A stretch of DNA of 64,000 nucleotides from Dromiciops gliroides (taxonomy: Eukaryota; Chordata; Mammalia; Microbiotheria; Microbiotheriidae). The translations under genes were made by a program, and so were the position numbers. Numbering within the stretch: position 1 is the stretch's first letter; every line of letters begins with the position of its first letter. Below the pieces are notes generated by a model that did no database searches, was not told where the DNA came from, and saw only the letters and a list, made by a program, of their open reading frames with translations. This document shows, one piece after another, positions 12,140 to 23,219 of this stretch. Location: NCBI RefSeq assembly GCF_019393635.1, contig NC_057861.1, positions 545,386,711 through 545,450,710 of the forward strand, in the 5' to 3' direction.

Positions 12140-12304
12140 CTCACCCATTTTCCATTTTGCTTCAGATATTACTAACAATGTCTCAGCAATAATATGTACT
12201 AATCTTTTCAGTATCTCAAAATGTATTTCAAATGACAAGGTGACTTGAATTCATCAAATTCAAAGTTATTTTATTTTCATTTACAAATTCCCTCCTTCCC
12301 ACTT

Positions 12305-12421
12305 TCCCTTGTAAACAGAGAGAAGAGGGGGGAAAGAGACAGAGAGAGAAAGACTGCGAGAGAGACAGAGACAGAGAGAGACACAGACAGAAACACAGAC
12401 AGAAACACAGAGAGACAGACC

Positions 12422-12453
<32 letters not shown>

Positions 12454-12490
12454 CACAGACAGAAACAGAGAGAGACAGAGATAGAGAGAG
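12305..12490. repeat. (gaga/gacaga)n purine-rich simple repeat
   Basis: Long run of gagacagagacagagag-type units interleaved with acacagacagaaacacag. It lies directly downstream of the LINE fragment. Confidence 0.97.
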
Positions 12491-12619
12491 GATATTTCAG
12501 AAGATCACTGAAGTCCTATTTCTATTATAAAGTCATCATGGTGGATTGGATACAGAAGTAACCTCAGAGCCTGTAAGAACTGGGATGATGTCCTGCCTCT
12601 GAAATATATACCGGCTTTG

Positions 12620-13175
12620 TGACACTGGGCAAATCATTTTTAAAAGATATTTATTTATTTATTTATTTTTCCATTACATGTAAAGATAGTTCTCAACTTT
12701 TGTTTATACAAGCTTTCCAATTTCAGATTTTTCTCCCTCCCTCCCCTCCCCCCCCCTCCCCTAGACAGCAGGTAATCTGATATAGGTTATATACATATAC
12801 ATAATAACATTAATCCTATTTCTGCATTAGTCATGTTATAAGAGAAAAATCAGAGCAATGATGAAAAACCTCAAAATAGAAAAAACAACAGCACCAAAAC
12901 CAAAAGAAATAGTATGGTTCATTCAGCATCTATACTCCACGGTTCTTTTTTTTTTTTTCCTTGGATTTGGAGATCCTCTTCTATCATGAGTTCCCTGGAA
13001 CTCTTCTGTACCATTGCACTGGTGAGAAGAATATAGTCCATCACAGTAGATCAACACTCAATGTTGATGATACTGTGTACAATGTTCTTCTGGTTCTGCT
13101 CATCTCACTCATCATCAGCCCACGCAAGACCCTCCAGGTTTCTCTGAACTCCTCCTGCTCATCGTTTCTTATATA
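12620..13175 (-). mobile_element. L1 3' region, antisense
   Basis: ttccattacatgtaaagata at the left end, then tcttctggttctgctcatct and ccaggtttctctgaactcct. This is the antisense of the L1 3' portion, whose sense copy lies at 50.9-51.5 kb. Confidence 0.7.
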
Positions 13176-13329
13176 GGCAAATCATTTAATATCTCAGTGC
13201 TATGAACACATATAAGTCACAAGAAGTTGCTGACCAGCATTCTGCATTGGAAGGGGGGTGTTTCCCTATCTGGGAGTTCTGTATTAAAGAATTCACAGGT
13301 CCAACTCCTATCCCCATCATTACTGTTTA

Positions 13330-13800
13330 TCACACTTTCTTTCCTCACCTCCTCCTCTTAGAATGCCAGGTTTCGGGCAGCTAGGTGGTACAGTGGATAA
13401 ACACCGACCCTGGATTCAGGAGGACCTGAGTTCAAATCCAGCCTCAGACACTTGACACTAACTAGCTGTATGACCCTGGGCAAGTCACTTAACCCTCATT
13501 GCCCAGCAAAAAAAAAAAAAAAAAGAATGCCAGGTTTCCTTCATGACTGAATTCAAGTGCTGTCTCATACACACAGCTTTTTCTGTTTCCCTGAGTTGTT
13601 CACGTCTTCCCAATACAAAATTATTTTGTATTTATCGTTTATATGTCCCATATATACTTATATAGGTACGACATCTCTCCCATTGGAAAGGAAGCTCTTT
13701 GAGAGCAGGGATGGTTTCGCTTTTATCTTAGTATCTCTGGTGAATAGAATAATGCCCAGGACATAATAGGTACTTATTAACTCCTTGTTGATTGACTCGA
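13330..13800 (+). mobile_element. L2 LINE 3' end, split by a SINE
   Basis: aatgccaggtttccttcatg, gaagctctttgagagcaggg and cccaggacataataggtact. The type A SINE at 13,375-13,524 interrupts it. Confidence 0.75.
13375..13524 (+). mobile_element. Type A SINE with target duplication
   Basis: Full-length with 14-base duplication gaatgccaggtttc at 13,361-13,374 and 13,525-13,538. Confidence 0.97.
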
Positions 13801-13904
13801 TCTCCTCTGAGTGCCTCAGTGGTTATTCTCTCAACGGCAATATGAACTATAATGAATCAAGTTAGTTCATTGCCATCTAGACAATAACAGTGGAAACACC
13901 ATGA

Positions 13905-14290
13905 AGTTTAGGGATACTGGGTGGATACATAGAAAGGTTGTATGAGACCTGGTGACTGATTTAATATAGGGTAAAGGACAGAGGAAAAAAAGTCAAAGAT
14001 GACTCCACAGTTGGGAACACGGGTGACTAGAAGAAGAGTGATGACCTCAATAGAAATAGGGATCTTTGGAGGAGGGGAAGGTGCAAGGAGAGAAGATAAT
14101 GAGTTCTATTTTAAACATGGTGAACTTGTAATGATGACAACATATCCCAATGGAAATGTGTAGCAGGTAGTTGTTAATGCAGGACTGAAATTCAGGAGAG
14201 AGAAATTCAGGATGGAAAATCATGTCCATCATTGTACAGAGATGCTAATTGAACTCTTGGGAGCAGATGAGATCACCTAGAGGCATTTTA
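13905..14290 (-). mobile_element. L2 LINE internal fragment
   Basis: Antisense of L2 ORF2: caaagatgactccacagttg, gataatgagttctattttaa and ggtagttgttaatgcaggac line up with the copies at 46.9 and 54.1 kb. Confidence 0.65.
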
Positions 14291-14439
14291 AAGGCAGCTG
14301 GGTATGATTCTTGGTACTGTTGTCCAGTGTAAAATTAACTGGTTTGTAGAAATCAGAACCCACAACTTTGTGACTTACCATCCAAAGTAACCCAGGATAG
14401 GAAGCACATACTTTAGCTGTGAGTTGGCAAGGTACTTGT

Positions 14440-14560
14440 TCAAAGGATTATAAAAGATAGAGCTAGAATAGACCTCGGAGATCATCCAGTCTAACTGCTT
14501 GATTTCACAGGTAAAGAAAATTGCCCAAAGAGATGAAATGAGAACACAGAGGCTTTGGGT
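14440..14560 (-). mobile_element. MIR-type SINE fragment
   Basis: Antisense head: agagctagaatagacctcgg agatc and tttcacaggtaaagaaaatt. Confidence 0.6.
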
Positions 14561-14567
14561 GATAACT

Positions 14568-14825
14568 GCTGTTGTTCAGCTGTTTTTTCAGTTGTGACCA
14601 ATTCTTTGTGATGCCATTTGGGGTTTTCTTGGCAAAGATACTGGAGTGAGTTGTCATTTCCTTCTCCAGCTCATTTTACAGGTGAGGGAACTGAGGCAAA
14701 CAGGGTTAAGTGATTTATGCAAGGTCACACAGCTAGTAAGTATCTGAGGTCAGATTTGAACTCAGGAAGATGAATCTTCCTGACTTCAGACCCAACACTC
14801 TATCCTCTGTACCACCTAGCTGCCC
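14568..14825 (-). mobile_element. Type B CORE-SINE
   Basis: Complete minus-strand copy: ggggttttcttggcaaagat, tccttctccagctcatttta, CORE and ccacctagctgccc. Confidence 0.96.
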
Positions 14826-15464
14826 TATGAGTGATAGTACCAGGTTTCAAAATCAGACCCCTTGAGTACAAAGCCATTGTTTTCCCCACTGTACCACAGA
14901 AACATCTTTTTGCATCACTGGTCACTAACTGGGTGGAGGTAGGAGGGGGGAGGGAAATGCATATTCCAGATGCAAAGGTGAAAACAAACCCACTCACTTT
15001 CTCCATTCTGTAGATAAGTGGACAGGATCATTGTGGTTGTTATCAAAAGCCCCACAGGTGCAGAGAAGGGAGAATGAACCTTTGTTTCACATCAATGGAA
15101 ACTGAACACTAGTATTTAAGAGTTTAAAGCAATAGAGCAGTCTACATTTCTGGGGCCCCCAGAATGTAGGTTGGGTTACAATATTGACTGAACTTTATCA
15201 GTGCTCCATGCACTAATTTGAACACTGAGATGCGGATTCTTGGCCCAGTATACCAACCCTCCTCATTTACTTGGCAAAAATCCCATTTAAAATCTGGAGC
15301 ATCTCCCTTTGGGCTTGGGAAGAAAGGTCTCACAGCTGATCTCACCATACGCAAAGCCTTCTTTTGGTGTCCCCCAATTTTGCTCTTTGTCATTACTTAT
15401 TCCTAAACTTATTCCCTCTTCCCATGAATGGCAAAGAGTACCTGAATTGGCGTCATCATGGTAG

Positions 15465-15680
15465 AGAGGAAATAATGCTAGGCTTGGACTAGAAGATACC
15501 TCCATTCAAAGCCTGCCTTGGGACACTTGTTAGATAAGTGATAATGCTCTGGGGCAGATTACTTAACCACTCTAAGCCTGTTTCCCCTTCTGTAAAAAGG
15601 GGATAAAACCTAAAATACTTCCTTGTTGGGTTATTGTGAGAATCTGATGAGAATATATTTTAAATGCTTTACAAACTCCA
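15465..15680 (+). mobile_element. MIR-type SINE
   Basis: Degenerate head, cttaaccactctaagcctg, ttctgtaaaaaggggataaa and the L2-like tail with atgctttacaaact. Confidence 0.75.
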
Positions 15681-15689
15681 AAGCTAATT

Positions 15690-15830
15690 CTATCTCCATC
15701 TCCATCTCCATCTCCATCTCCATCTCCATCTCCATCTCCATCTCCATCTCCATCTCCATCTCCATCTCCATCTCTATCTCCATCTCTATCTCCATATCTA
15801 TATCTATATCTATCTATATCCATATCCATA
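15690..15830. repeat. (ctccat)n hexanucleotide array grading into (atctat)n
   Basis: About 17 nearly perfect tctcca units followed by tatcta variants. The + strand encodes runs of Ser-Ile and the minus strand Gly-Asp, which explains the open frames there. Confidence 0.99.
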
Positions 15831-15925
15831 TCTATATGTGTGTATGTATATATGTGTATATGTATATATGGTATGTGTGTATAACTGCATATGCATGTAT
15901 GTATTTATGTATGTATATATGAGCC
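15831..15925. repeat. (tatg)n-like simple repeat
   Basis: atatgtgtgtatgtatatatg-type sequence continuing from the hexamer array. Confidence 0.8.
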
Positions 15926-16049
15926 ATCATCTCTACCTTATCCCCAAGGGAAACTTGGACTCCATCCCTAGAATCACACTGAGATAAGTGGTCTTTTACC
16001 TTTTCATGTCCCAAACCAGGCATCCACTTCACTTTTTGGCCCTCAGGTC

Positions 16050-16225
16050 CAAAGTATCCTGCTGTGTAGCTCCTTTTCTCTCTTCCACTTCCAGTTCCTT
16101 TTTTATGTGTTGTCTTCTCCCTTTAGAATATAAGCTCCTTGAGGACAGGAACTGTCTTACTTTTATCTATGTCCTAAATGCTTAGCACAGTGTCTGGTAC
16201 ACATAGTAAGCACCTAATAAATGTT
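16050..16225 (+). mobile_element. L2 LINE 3' end
   Basis: taagctccttgaggacagga, gcttagcacagtgtctggta and cacctaataaatgtt. Confidence 0.8.
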
Positions 16226-16315
16226 CTCTGTTTCTGTTTCTGTCTGTCCCTCTGTCTCTCCCTGTCTTTGTGTCTCTCTGTCTCTGTCTATCTCTGTCTC
16301 TCTCTCTTGTTCCTG
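16226..16315. repeat. (tctctg)n pyrimidine-rich simple repeat
   Basis: Repeated tctgtctctctgtctctg units. Confidence 0.9.
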
Positions 16316-16387
16316 ATATAAAGAAAGGGAGAGAAGGATAAAAATCATAGTTCTTTCCCATATTCTGTGAGGATTGCTGTACTTCCA

Positions 16388-16600
16388 AAATGACTAACAC
16401 AGAAATGTTTTACATGATTGCACATGTATAATCTATATCAGATTGCTTACTGTCTCAGGGAGGGGAGAGGGGAGAGAGAGGGATAGATTTTAGAACTCAA
16501 AACTAAAAAAAAAACCACCTGACCAATGTTGAATATTCTTTTTACATGCAATTGGGGGAAATATTATTTTTTTAAAATCACACTAAAAATATTGTTGTGC
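16388..16600 (+). mobile_element. L1 3' UTR terminus
   Basis: catgattgcacatgtataat, gattgcttactgtctcaggg, ggagaggggagagagaggga and ttttacatgcaattggggga, the end of marsupial L1 as I recall it. Confidence 0.6.
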
Positions 16601-17017
16601 TTTGGGAACCTTGGAGACAGTTCTGGTGAGCCCTTTGTTTGGTTCCCATTCCTTACCCATGGAGCCATAGTGAGTTCCTTCAGACTATCAGGTTAAAGTA
16701 GAACTTGAAAAGGGCAAGGAAATGAAAAACATACTCATAAACAACCATACACGGTACTAGAATCCACCAGATATTTGGATAATTCAGGGAAACAAAGGGT
16801 TATTTGGGCCTGACCTTTTTTCTCATTGACTATTTTTGCTCTATATACTCCATTTACCCCTGCTATCCTCCTCCCCCTTCTAATGATCTAGGGGGTCTAC
16901 TATATGCCCAGATCATTGGAGATAGCCTCTTTCCACATGGAGAACTGGAGAGCCTAGTTCTGGGAGAATTGTGATGATATGTCAAATCAACAAATCTTTT
17001 GATCCTAAAAGGAAATT
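16601..17017. other. No recognised feature
   Basis: Mixed non-coding sequence. Confidence 0.4.
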
Positions 17018-17273
17018 AGGGGCTGCTGCATGATGCAGTGGATCGAGTACCAGGCCTGGAGTCAGGAAGACTCATCTTCCTGAATTCAAATATAGCCTTA
17101 GACACTTACTAGCTGAGTGACCCTGGACAAGTAATTTAATTTTTTTTTTGTCTCAGTTTCCTCATCGATAAAATGAGCTGGAGAAGGAGATGGCAAACCA
17201 CTCCAGTATCTTTGCCAAGAAAACCCCAAATGGGGTCATGAAGAGCTGGACAAAACTGAAACTATCGAACAAC
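17018..17273 (+). mobile_element. Type B CORE-SINE
   Basis: ggggctgctgcatgatgcag head, CORE, atgagctggagaaggagatg and tttgccaagaaaaccccaaa, ending tcgaacaac. Confidence 0.95.
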
Positions 17274-17344
17274 TCATTGTATAAATTATTTTCTTGATTG
17301 TATTGTATAAATTGTTAACCTGATTTGCTCATTTCTTTCTTCAG

Positions 17345-17475
17345 TCAGTCGGTGGTTCAGTTAATAAACGCTTAGTAAGTGCCTACTTTGAGCTAGGCAG
17401 TGTGTTAAGCCCTGGGGATACAAAGGAAGGTAAAAGACAACCCCTGTTCTCAAGGATTTCACAATCTAATGAGGA
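17345..17475 (-). mobile_element. L2 LINE 3' end
   Basis: Antisense: ttaataaacgcttagtaagt, ctggggatacaaaggaaggt and ctcaaggatttcacaatcta. Confidence 0.75.
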
Positions 17476-17479
17476 AGAA

Positions 17480-17660
17480 AACAGCATCGGTTTATACACG
17501 TCTTCCCAGGTTTTCATGAAACTGTCCCTTTCATTATTTTTTATGGTATAATAATATTCTGTCATATTCATATACCATCATTTGTTCTATCATTCCCGAA
17601 TGGAGGGGCACCCTCTTGGTTTCCAGGGCTTTGTTTGACACTACAAAAAATGTTTTTACC
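17480..17660 (-). mobile_element. L1 3' region fragment, antisense
   Basis: acgtcttcccaggttttcat, ggtataataatattctgtca and ggtttccagggctttgtttg parallel the 44.3 kb copy. Confidence 0.5.
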
Positions 17661-17921
17661 AATATCATTTCAATGTAATTTTGCAATTGTGTTGTTATTA
17701 TGCATTATAACCAAGTCCCACCCTCAAGTCAGGCTCCTTTCTATAAAGCCTTTCAGCCATTTAATCCCCAAAGACCAGCCCACTTCAGCTTTGGTGCTCA
17801 GTTTGAACCTTTATTTGTCACTTGAATTCTTAAATATCATAGCTGAGGTCATAGGATCTCTTAAACCTTTTATGTAAACAGTTTGCTTAAAGGGATCAGC
17901 CTCACAAAGAGATATATCATC

Positions 17922-18085
17922 GGGGCAGCTAGGTGGTGCAGTGGATAGAGCACTGGCCCTGGATTCAGGAGTGCCTGAGTTCAAATGTGGCCTCAGATAC
18001 TTAACACTTACTAGCTGTGTGACCCTGGGCAAGTCACTTAACCCCAATTGCCTCTCTGAAAAAATCCAAAAAAACCCAAAACAAA
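17922..18085 (+). mobile_element. Type A SINE with 18-base target duplication
   Basis: Full-length. acaaagagatatatcatc flanks it at 17,904-17,921 and 18,086-18,103, perfect at both ends, so the insertion is young. Confidence 0.98.
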
Positions 18086-18271
18086 ACAAAGAGATATATC
18101 ATCAAGATAATTGTTTCTTTCACTCTTCTGGAACACAAAGGAAAAGAGAACAGACTAAAATATATCTGAATCTTTCATTATACTTTTAGCTCAGCTTCTG
18201 CAAGTTAAGTGGTTATGATTCCACTGATTGCACTGCTCTTAAAAAAGATTTGGGAGGGTTTGGAGGGAATT

Positions 18272-18692
18272 GTTGTTATTGCTGTTCAGTCATATCAGTC
18301 ATATCTGACTCTTTGTGACCCCATTTGGGGATTTTTTGGCAGAGATACTAGAGTGGTTTGCCCTTTCCTTTTCTAGCTCATTTTTTTTTTTTAGTGAGGC
18401 AATTGGGGTTAAGTGACTTGTCCAGGGTCACACAGCTAGTAAGTGTTAAGTGTCTGAGGCCGGATTTGAACTCAGGTACTCTTGACTCCAGGGCCGGTGC
18501 TCTATCTACTGTGCCATCTAGCTGCCCCTTTTAGCTCATTTTAAAGATGAGGAAACTGAGACAAATGGGATTAGGTCACTTGCCCAGGTCACACAGCTAG
18601 TAAGTGTCTGAGGCCATATTTGAACTCAGGAAGTCTCATCTTCCTGTCTTCAGGCCCAGGGGTCTATTCATTTTGCCACCTTACTGTCCTAT
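18272..18692 (-). mobile_element. Type B CORE-SINE split by a type A SINE
   Basis: Left part gtgaccccatttggggattt through tctagctca. Right part tttaaagatgaggaaactga, CORE and the head region. Confidence 0.93.
18380..18527 (-). mobile_element. Type A SINE nested in a type B SINE
   Basis: Minus-strand copy flanked by ttctagctcatttt and ttttagctcatttt, an imperfect target duplication inside the older element. Confidence 0.95.
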
Positions 18693-18699
18693 AACACAG

Positions 18700-19080
18700 A
18701 TAAACAAATACAAATAATTTAGGGAATGTGAAGGAGACATTAGCAATTTCGACCTCTTGTAGGAGGTGGCACCTTAGATAAGTCTTGAAGAAAGCTAGTG
18801 ATTCCCAAAGACGGAAGTGAGGAAGGGGAGTATTCCACATACGGGGACAGCCCCTGCAAATGGGGTGGGAATGTTATATATGAAGAATATTAGGTAAGCC
18901 AATTTAGCTATGTGCAGAGAACATCAAGCAAGGTTGGTTTGGCTAGAAGGAATGTGTTCAGGAAGGAGTAATGTGAGTCTTGGAAACAGATTGTGAGGGT
19001 TTTAAATGCCAGAGGAGTCAAATGTTCCAGTTTACCCATGCAATTCTTTGTTGGTAACATGTTATAGCCTGCTCTGCTCA
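18700..19080 (-). mobile_element. L2 LINE internal fragment
   Basis: Antisense of L2 ORF2 3' part: gtaggaggtggcaccttaga, tattccacatacggggacag and gattgtgagggttttaaatg. Confidence 0.65.
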
Positions 19081-19299
19081 CCATTGTCTTCTGAATGACT
19101 ATAACTTTAACCTTTGGAAGCTGTAGAATTTCATGACTCAAAACTGAATATAGTCACTGGGAAAATAGTCCTTGTTTCAAGGAGAAGCTTGAGATCATTA
19201 AAAAATACCATGTGATATTACCAAAGGTAATTCAACCACTTGGGTACTACTCTTCAATTCTGGGCCCAAGTTTTTGTTCATCAACAATGTCTATCCAAA

Positions 19300-19302
<3 letters not shown>

Positions 19303-19352
<50 letters not shown>
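19303..19352. repeat. (ca)n microsatellite
   Basis: About 24 perfect ca units. Confidence 0.99.
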
Positions 19353-19358
<6 letters not shown>

Positions 19359-19779
19359 CATATACTTGAAGGGTTTTCTACCCAACTTCAGAGCATAGTC
19401 TGGGCAATAGACTTTTTTCATCCACTTGTTTTTTCATGTATAGATAGGTTGAATTTTTTGAGTGACAATTGAGCTTTATTTAGGAGAATCTACATTGTTC
19501 CTGAGTGTCATACAAACTGTAATGTTATCTAGAAACAAGACCATCTGGAAGACCTTACCATTTAGAGGGAATCCTTCTTGCCATTGAACTGTGTGCTGAA
19601 TATCATCCATACCTTAGGAGAGTATGTATTACCATTTTATGTCTAATTTGATATGAATAATCAGAGGTCAAAGTAAAGTTATGTCTGTTTTTGCATTTTT
19701 CAAGAAATCTTTTATTATTTTGACAAACATAATAGAAATAACTTGGATAACCTTTGTGTTTTACTCTAACAAAACAAGC

Positions 19780-20232
19780 ACTTTGGGTAATAATAGCTAC
19801 CATTTATATAGTGCCTTGAGGTCTGTTAAGTGCTTTACATATATTGTTTCATTTAATCCCCACAACAACCTAGGTAGGTGCCTTTATTACACCTATTTTA
19901 CAGATGAGGAAACTGAAGCAGATATCAGTTAAATGATTTGTTTTTGTTTTTGTTTTTACAGGGCAATGAGGATTAAGTGATTTGCCCAGAGGCACACAGC
20001 TAATAAGTGTCAGGGGTCTGAAGCCAAATTTGAACTCAGGTCCTCCTGAATCCAGGGCCAGTGCTTTATCCACTGCACCACCTAGCTGCCCTTGAAAACA
20101 ATTTGTTTTGTTTTGTTTTATTTTGTTTTCAGTTAAATGATTTGTTCAAAGTCCCATAGCTAGTAAGTGTTCAAGGCAGGACTCAAACTCCGGTCTTCCT
20201 GACTCCAGATTCAGCACTCAATCCACTTCAGT
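19780..20232 (-). mobile_element. MIR-type SINE split by a type A SINE
   Basis: Left: ccccacaacaacctaggtag and tttacagatgaggaaactga. Right: catagctagtaagtgttcaa and aaactccggtcttcctgact. Confidence 0.85.
19941..20095 (-). mobile_element. Type A SINE
   Basis: Target duplication cagttaaatgatttg at 19,926-19,940 and 20,130-20,144. A 35-base tttg-rich segment separates the SINE head from the right copy, which is unusual. Confidence 0.93.
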
Positions 20233-20289
20233 TTAAACCATTGTAGTAAAATAATGATGGTGATGATGGTGATTGTGATGGTGATAATG

Positions 20290-20510
20290 GTGAGTCTAGT
20301 GGCAGCATGGTACAATTAGAAATAACACTTGATTTGGGGGGGGCGGGGACTCAAATTCAAATTCTGCCTCTGCTAGTTACTTCCATGTGGTTTGGGACAG
20401 GTCCCTTAATTCTTCCGGGTCTCAGATTCCTCATCTGTAAAAAACAAGGGGGTTGCACTAAAGACCTTTAAGGTGCCCTCCTGCTCTCAATATTTGATCC
20501 TAGGGTGGTG
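20290..20510 (+). mobile_element. MIR-type SINE
   Basis: gtggcagcatggtacaatta head, cttccatgtggtttgggaca and ctcagattcctcatctgtaa. Confidence 0.75.
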
Positions 20511-20519
20511 TATTCTCTG

Positions 20520-21075
20520 TATTTTGCTGTCAATTGAATGTCCATAAAGTTCTTTGCTGCAGAAATTTGTCTACAAAAGCCTTCCTGTACCTTTTCCCCA
20601 TTTGGGTGTCAATAGCTAATTTATATGGGTTAAGTTGGAGTTGCCTCGATTATTTGACATTTCTTTTTTACATTATTATGTCTTCTAATCTGGTATTGAT
20701 TTTTATTTTTACTCTAAGAAGTCAGCAGTTTGTACACAGATGACTGGTTCAGAAATGACTTCCACATCATTAAGAAGGCATTTCTGCACCTTTAAAATAG
20801 AATCAATTCTCTTTTTTGGGGGGGTAATGTTATTTAAGGTTCACCCTATCCAGTGCCTCTCATTCTTTTCTTAAAGAAAGCATTAATGAAGTATAGGTGT
20901 GATGTTTCTGTGTAATCTGCAAGATTTTGGCTTCTCTCATTCCTTCTTCCTGATCCATTTCTCCATATATCTTTTGTTGTTTTTACCTGTTCCCACCTTT
21001 GTATTGAATTCACTGAGTATCAAAGTATTTATGACTTTAATTTGGATGGTTTTATTGAGTTCTTCATAAAACTAC
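20520..21075 (-). mobile_element. RTE LINE fragment, endonuclease region
   Basis: The right end (cactgagtatcaaagtattt; gagttcttcataaaac) parallels the RTE copy at 56,890-56,970 (gttaaagtcacccagagtta; caagtcttcataaaac). Heavily diverged. Confidence 0.4.
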
Positions 21076-21081
21076 ATTATC

Positions 21082-21227
21082 GGGGCAGCTAGGTGGCACA
21101 GTGGATAGAGCACCGGCCCTGGAGTCAGGAGTACCTGAGTTCAAATCCAGCCTCAGACACTTAACACTTACTAGCTGTGTGACCCTGGGCAAGTCACTTA
21201 ACCCCAATTGCCTCACTAAAAAAAAAG
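21082..21227 (+). mobile_element. Type A SINE
   Basis: Full-length, close to consensus, short A tail. Confidence 0.97.
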
Positions 21228-21229
21228 TA

Positions 21230-21470
21230 CTGTTAAGTAATTTTCAAATATTATCAAATATTTCAAATATTATCTCATTTGATCCTCACAAAAATTCCAT
21301 GAGGTAGATGCAATTATTATTTCCATTTTACAGTTCAGAAAACTGAGGAAGACAGATGTTAGGTTAATTGCCCAGGGTCAAAATGTCAGTAAGTGTCTGA
21401 GGCAGGTTTGAACTTAGGTCTTTCTGATCCAGGCCCAATGTTCTATCAACTGCACCTACTAGCCATCTTA
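21230..21470 (-). mobile_element. MIR-type SINE
   Basis: Antisense: atttgatcctcacaaaaatt, ttttacagttcagaaaactg and gtgtctgaggcaggtttgaa. Confidence 0.85.
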
Positions 21471-22031
21471 GTGTAGTTATTTTACTCTATGGTTGCTTAA
21501 TTCCTTATTATTTTTTTTTTTAGGATCGAAGAATTAAAGCGTTCAAAGAAATTGGCCAATTCACCACCTTACTCTATGATACAGAGTTTTACAGAATAGA
21601 TTATTTTGGTTGGAATATTTTTTTTCTTTTGCCTTTGGCAATATTGGATTCCAAGATTTCTTTATTAGTTGCTGCATAGGTTTTTGTGATTCTGACTGTA
21701 ATTCCTTGAAACTTAGTTTCTCTCTGGCTTCTTGCAGCATTTTGTCTTTAATCAGGAAGATCTTGGCTATGGCATTCCTGGGAGTTCTCATCTTGGGGTG
21801 TCTTTCAGTAGGCAACCAATGGCTTCTATTTTAACTTTGCCTCTAGTTCTAAAAGAGCTGGGCAAGACTCTTAAGATTTCTCAAAATATAGTTTTTTAGT
21901 TGAGTTATTGTCCTCATGTAGTCTGATAAATTTTAAGTGATCTCTTTTCAATCTGTTTCACCATCAGGTTGTTTTTTTTTAAAATGAAATATACATTACG
22001 TATACATCTAAATTTTCAGTCTTCTGACTTT

Positions 22032-22664
22032 TGTAATGGGGGAAATGGGATACGGGTTGAGGTAGGGTTGGGGTTGGGGTTCTTAGGAATTCCTCTTTAA
22101 AGAATTACACCCTCTTGCACACAAAAGTAGTTAGAATAAGGTGGTAGTTTATTTAGGGGCAAGGGAAGGGAAAGGTGGGGGGAGGGAAACCATGACAGAA
22201 ATCCTTGGACTTCTCATGGGGAGATAGGCACAAAGCACATGGCTCAGAGGTACCAATTTCCTCGAGTAGGAGACTGGCAGGTACTTTTATAGAACTGATG
22301 CAGGGAGGGGTGACCATTCGACTGTGGAAAGTTCCTTTAGTGAGGGAGGACCATCCCCCACTGGTGGTAGCTGGGGGAATTGGGTGAGGAGTGGAGGACC
22401 ATCTCCCACTGGTAGTGACTAGAGGAATTGGGTGAGGAGTGGCTACGGATCCCTCTTCAGGACACAAAGGCCGTGGCCACACCCAAATTTATCTCCCCAG
22501 GGATAAGGGAGACCAGAATGGAGGGTGGGAGGTCACAGAGCTAGCTCAGTCCAAACTGGTTCTGCTTATCTCTCTAGGGTATCGGTCCTCTGATTTAGTT
22601 TCTCAAGGAGAAGATTCCTTGATGTACCCCAGAGAAATTCTGGGGTGCTCTGCACCCCATGACA
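22032..22664 (-). mobile_element. Solo LTR of an endogenous retrovirus
   Basis: Minus strand starts TGTCATGGGG and ends with the near-inverted CCCATTACA, giving TG...CA termini. A TATA-like ctataaaag lies at about 22,283-22,292 and AATAAA at 22,148-22,153, in promoter-to-poly(A) order for U3-R-U5. U3 holds two 48-base tandem repeats. No coding sequence. Target duplication not clear. Confidence 0.8.
22345..22440. repeat. Two 48-base tandem repeats in the LTR U3
   Basis: ggaggaccatcccccactgg at 22,345 and ggaggaccatctcccactgg at 22,393, each ending attgggtgaggagt. The arrangement resembles duplicated U3 enhancers. Confidence 0.9.
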
Positions 22665-23031
22665 CTTCGTTCTAATATTATTTGTTCTCTTGTGGAATTA
22701 TTAAATTCTGTGTGTTTTATTCTATTTTTCAGGGAGTGCTCTACTTGGGCATGATTTTCTATGTTTTGTTCAAAGCTATTTCTTCTCCTTCCATTTTTTT
22801 TCCTCTCAAGAACTTTAATTTAATTTTAAAGCATTTGTTCCAACCATTCTGTTAATTCTTATAGCCAAGCCACTCTTTTTATTTTGAGCTCTATTTGTGC
22901 TTTATGTGTAGTTACTCTGACCTTCTCTGATGTCTTTAGGACTTTTCTTAACCCCTAGTATTTCATCATTTTATTCAAAACCCCCTATTGATGAATTCTT
23001 AACTGTAATTCTTTGTTAAAAGGATGGGTTC

Positions 23032-23195
23032 AGGGGGCAGCTAGATGGCACAGTGGTAAAGCACTGGCCCTGGATTCAGGAGTACCTGAGTTCAAATCCG
23101 GACTCAGACACTTGACACTTACTAGCTGTGTGACCCTGGGCAGGTCACTTAACCCTCATTGCCCTGAAAAAAATTAAAAATTTAAAAAAAAAAAA
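23032..23195 (+). mobile_element. Type A SINE
   Basis: Full-length. Target duplication aaggatgggttc at about 23,019-23,031 and 23,197-23,208. Confidence 0.95.
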
Positions 23196-23219
23196 GAAGG
23201 ATGGGTTCTTAATGGATTA

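Larger units (their letters stand above)
10388..12240 (-). mobile_element. CR1/L3-type LINE, 3' half, with internal tandem expansion
   Basis: The + strand shows the antisense CR1-like signature: ctaattgttacaaagatttt, ttccagatattgtctaacta, gtcaagatcttctggaatcc and agcacagatccctgggaccc. The matching copy at 52,490-54,010 has the same order. A short L2 3' piece (about 10,858-10,960) sits inside it, and 11,270-12,139 is expanded into five tandem copies. Reverse-transcriptase frames are destroyed. Confidence 0.75.
21480..23010 (-). mobile_element. L1 ORF1 remnant, split by a solo LTR
   Basis: The minus strand at 21,815-21,561 translates to an L1 ORF1 C-terminal-like text (RTPRNAIAKIF, KDKMLQEAREKLSF) with stops and shifts. 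It continues at 22,670-23,010 after the LTR. Non-functional. Confidence 0.65.

Noticed and set aside
15623..15922. 99-codon frame with Ser-Ile repeats and an opposing Gly-Asp frame
   Set aside because: Produced entirely by the (ctccat)n and (tatg)n simple repeats.
17922..18085. tRNA-like A and B boxes in many short elements considered as tRNA genes
   Set aside because: They are the heads of SINEs with CORE and poly(A) tails and target duplications. No acceptor stem or anticodon arm of a functional tRNA is present.
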